Of a DNA stretch of 24,023 nt, positions 22,649 to 24,023 are shown piece after piece (the stretch's first letter is position 1; each line of letters begins with the position of its first letter). The DNA is from DSAD01 sp036825155 (GTDB lineage Bacteria > Desulfobacterota > Desulfomonilia > UBA1062): assembly GCA_036825155.1 (NCBI GenBank), contig DAISYU010000044.1:1-24023 (forward strand), in the 5' to 3' direction. Position numbers and translations under genes: made by a program. The notes beneath the pieces were generated by a model that did not search any database, had not been told where the DNA came from, and saw nothing but the letters and a program-made list of their open reading frames with translations.

Positions 22649-24023
22649 ATGAGCAACGACGAGAGTCAGTTATATAATATAAGAATAATAAGAACTTATG
22701 TAGAATACCTTGAGAAATATCATCCGGAGATCGATCTTGATGAAATCCTGAACTACGCAGGTTTGATAAGGTCCAGACTTGATGATGATGGGTACTGGTA
22801 TACCCAGGCGCAGGCCGATAGATTTCATGAGATAACAAACAGCAAGATCAAGAACAGACCGTTTGCCAGAGAGGCGGGAAGGTATGTTGTTTATTCAAAA
22901 GCCTATAAGATAATAAGGCAGTATCTATTCGGGTTCATAATGCCGGCAACGGCTTATGAATTGATTGCTAAAGTCACTTCAAAGGTTACCAGGGGTTCTA
23001 TACTGAGTGTTAAGGTCATCAATCCTCATCAAGTCCAGGTAATATCAACCCCTTCTCCCGGTGTTAATGAGAAGTCCTATCAATGTGAGAATCGTTTCGG
23101 TCAGTTTGAAGCGATGGCTGCGATAATGACAGGGAAATACGCAACGATTGAGCATCCTCAATGTTATCATCGTGGAGATGATTTCTGCAGGTATCTTATT
23201 TCATGGGAAGAGACTTCTTCATTGGTCCTAAGACGTTATCGCAATATATTCTTACTTGTCAGTTTGCTTGCAATTGGAGTCGGATTAATTTTATTTCCAA
23301 CTCTTATTAACCTCATGCTATTTTTTACATGTTTTGTTTTATTATCAGGTATGACGTTCCTGTCATGGTATCTTGAGAAAGAAGATTTCAAAAAGCAGGT
23401 GTCCGAACAATCTCATACTGCAGAACAACTGATGGAAGAAACAAAGATCAGAGTTAATGAGACAAAGCTCATAAAGGAGATCGGGCAGGCAATATCGCGA
23501 ATTCTGGATATTGATGTATTATTGAATGTGATCATCAATACATTAGTAACCCGTCTTGATTTTGATCGAGGGATGATACTTCTGGGGAACAAAGATAAGA
23601 CAAGGTTAGTATACAAGACCGGATATGGCTTTAACGATAAACAGGAAGAATACTTCAGAAGAAACGACTTTAATCTGGACAATCCGAATTCCAAAGGGCC
23701 TTTTGTTGTCGCTTTCAAAGAGAAAACGCCCTATCTTGTATCAGATATAAGTAGTATTAATGAAGACTTGTCGGAAAGAAGCAAAGAATACATGGGATTA
23801 GCTGACAGTGGATCTTTTATTTGTGTTCCCATTGCGTATGAAGATGAACCTCTTGGGGTCTTAGCTGTTGACCGGGGAAATTCTAAGAACAATCTTAAGG
23901 AGAGCGATCTTGAGTTGCTCATGGGAATTGCCCCGCAGATCGCCATCAGTATCACCAATGCCCGCTTCTTTGAGAAGATGCAGTCAAGTGAGGAGAAGTA
24001 CCGGGTACTGGTGGAGAGTGCGA
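22649..24023 (+). CDS. Membrane sensor protein with GAF and PAS domains, 3' end outside window
   Basis: 458 residues are visible and the frame is open at the window edge. The ATG at 22649 has GGGGGAG 9 bases upstream. Residues 1-190 form a sensor-type domain (IDLDEILNYAGL, YWYTQAQADRFHE, FAREAGRYVV, YQCENRFGQFEAM, IEHPQCYHRGDDFCRYLISW), resembling the V4R/heme-NO-binding-associated domain that I recall at the N-terminus of many deltaproteobacterial kinases. Two membrane helices follow (about 199-219 and 221-242), then a coiled linker (242-280), a GAF domain (about 282-440) and the start of a PAS domain (SSEEKYRVLVESA). The output domain is probably a histidine kinase, possibly hybrid, but lies beyond the sequence. 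Confidence 0.85.
   Translation, partial: MSNDESQLYNIRIIRTYVEYLEKYHPEIDLDEILNYAGLIRSRLDDDGYWYTQAQADRFHEITNSKIKNRPFAREAGRYVVYSKAYKIIRQYLFGFIMPATAYELIAKVTSKVTRGSILSVKVINPHQVQVISTPSPGVNEKSYQCENRFGQFEAMAAIMTGKYATIEHPQCYHRGDDFCRYLISWEETSSLVLRRYRNIFLLVSLLAIGVGLILFPTLINLMLFFTCFVLLSGMTFLSWYLEKEDFKKQVSEQSHTAEQLMEETKIRVNETKLIKEIGQAISRILDIDVLLNVIINTLVTRLDFDRGMILLGNKDKTRLVYKTGYGFNDKQEEYFRRNDFNLDNPNSKGPFVVAFKEKTPYLVSDISSINEDLSERSKEYMGLADSGSFICVPIAYEDEPLGVLAVDRGNSKNNLKESDLELLMGIAPQIAISITNARFFEKMQSSEEKYRVLVESA

Overview
This window looks like chromosomal DNA from a Gram-negative anaerobe of the former Deltaproteobacteria (Desulfobacterota, possibly a Syntrophales-type syntroph). The placement is an inference. 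It rests on a CarD / PIN-TRAM / IspD / IspF / CysS operon combined with Gram-negative envelope genes (Lgt, a Kdo-kinase-like protein, an MlaF-like ATPase), a regulated fatty acyl-CoA synthetase, and a sensor N-terminal domain that I recall as common in deltaproteobacterial kinases. The sequence is a scaffold: 100 Ns at 15967-16066 are flanked by an exact 55-bp duplication, so it was probably assembled from a metagenome or draft.

Layout. 1-450: no gene, a dispersed repeat copy. 451-526: tRNA-Phe. 562-849 (-): small zinc-ribbon protein. 1091-2749 (+): acyl-CoA synthetase behind a palindromic operator, ended by a long hairpin. 3004-4230 (+): DUF3783-like protein and a PlsC-type acyltransferase. 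4231-4439: convergent, repeat-rich intergenic DNA. 4440-11233 (-): one tight seven-gene run, in transcription order carD, PIN/TRAM membrane protein, ispD, ispF, cysS, uvrB, Kdo-kinase-like, with a recognisable sigma70-type promoter in front of carD. 11471-14161 (+): lgt, then a class I adenylate cyclase shorter than the E. coli enzyme. 14360-15941 (+): nitrilase-superfamily amidase and MlaF-like ATPase. 15942-16316: assembly gap and a second dispersed repeat copy. 16317-16775 (-): universal stress protein. 16849-19134 (+): lipoprotein, zinc-ribbon membrane protein, GGQ release-factor-like protein, SAM methyltransferase.

From about 19.15 kb to the end the base composition becomes AT-rich (23/60 and 17/60 G+C in two hand-counted lines, against 35/60 and 42/60 in two lines further left). 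The gene content also changes: a TtcA-like PP-loop ATPase with an altered P-loop, a 34-codon small ORF, a 708-residue protein with two PilZ-like segments followed by apparent GNAT-like folds, a short reading frame broken by an in-frame TGA, and a membrane sensor (ligand-binding-like domain, two TM helices, GAF, PAS) that runs off the window. This accessory-looking block is the best candidate for something undescribed, with the PilZ plus acyltransferase-like protein as its centre.

How the genes fit together. The minus-strand operon joins transcription control (CarD), isoprenoid precursor synthesis (IspD, IspF), translation (CysS), DNA repair (UvrB) and LPS core modification. Lgt supplies lipidation for lipoproteins such as the one at 16849. 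Signalling is prominent: cAMP synthesis, a possible c-di-GMP-linked effector, a UspA protein and a GAF/PAS sensor.
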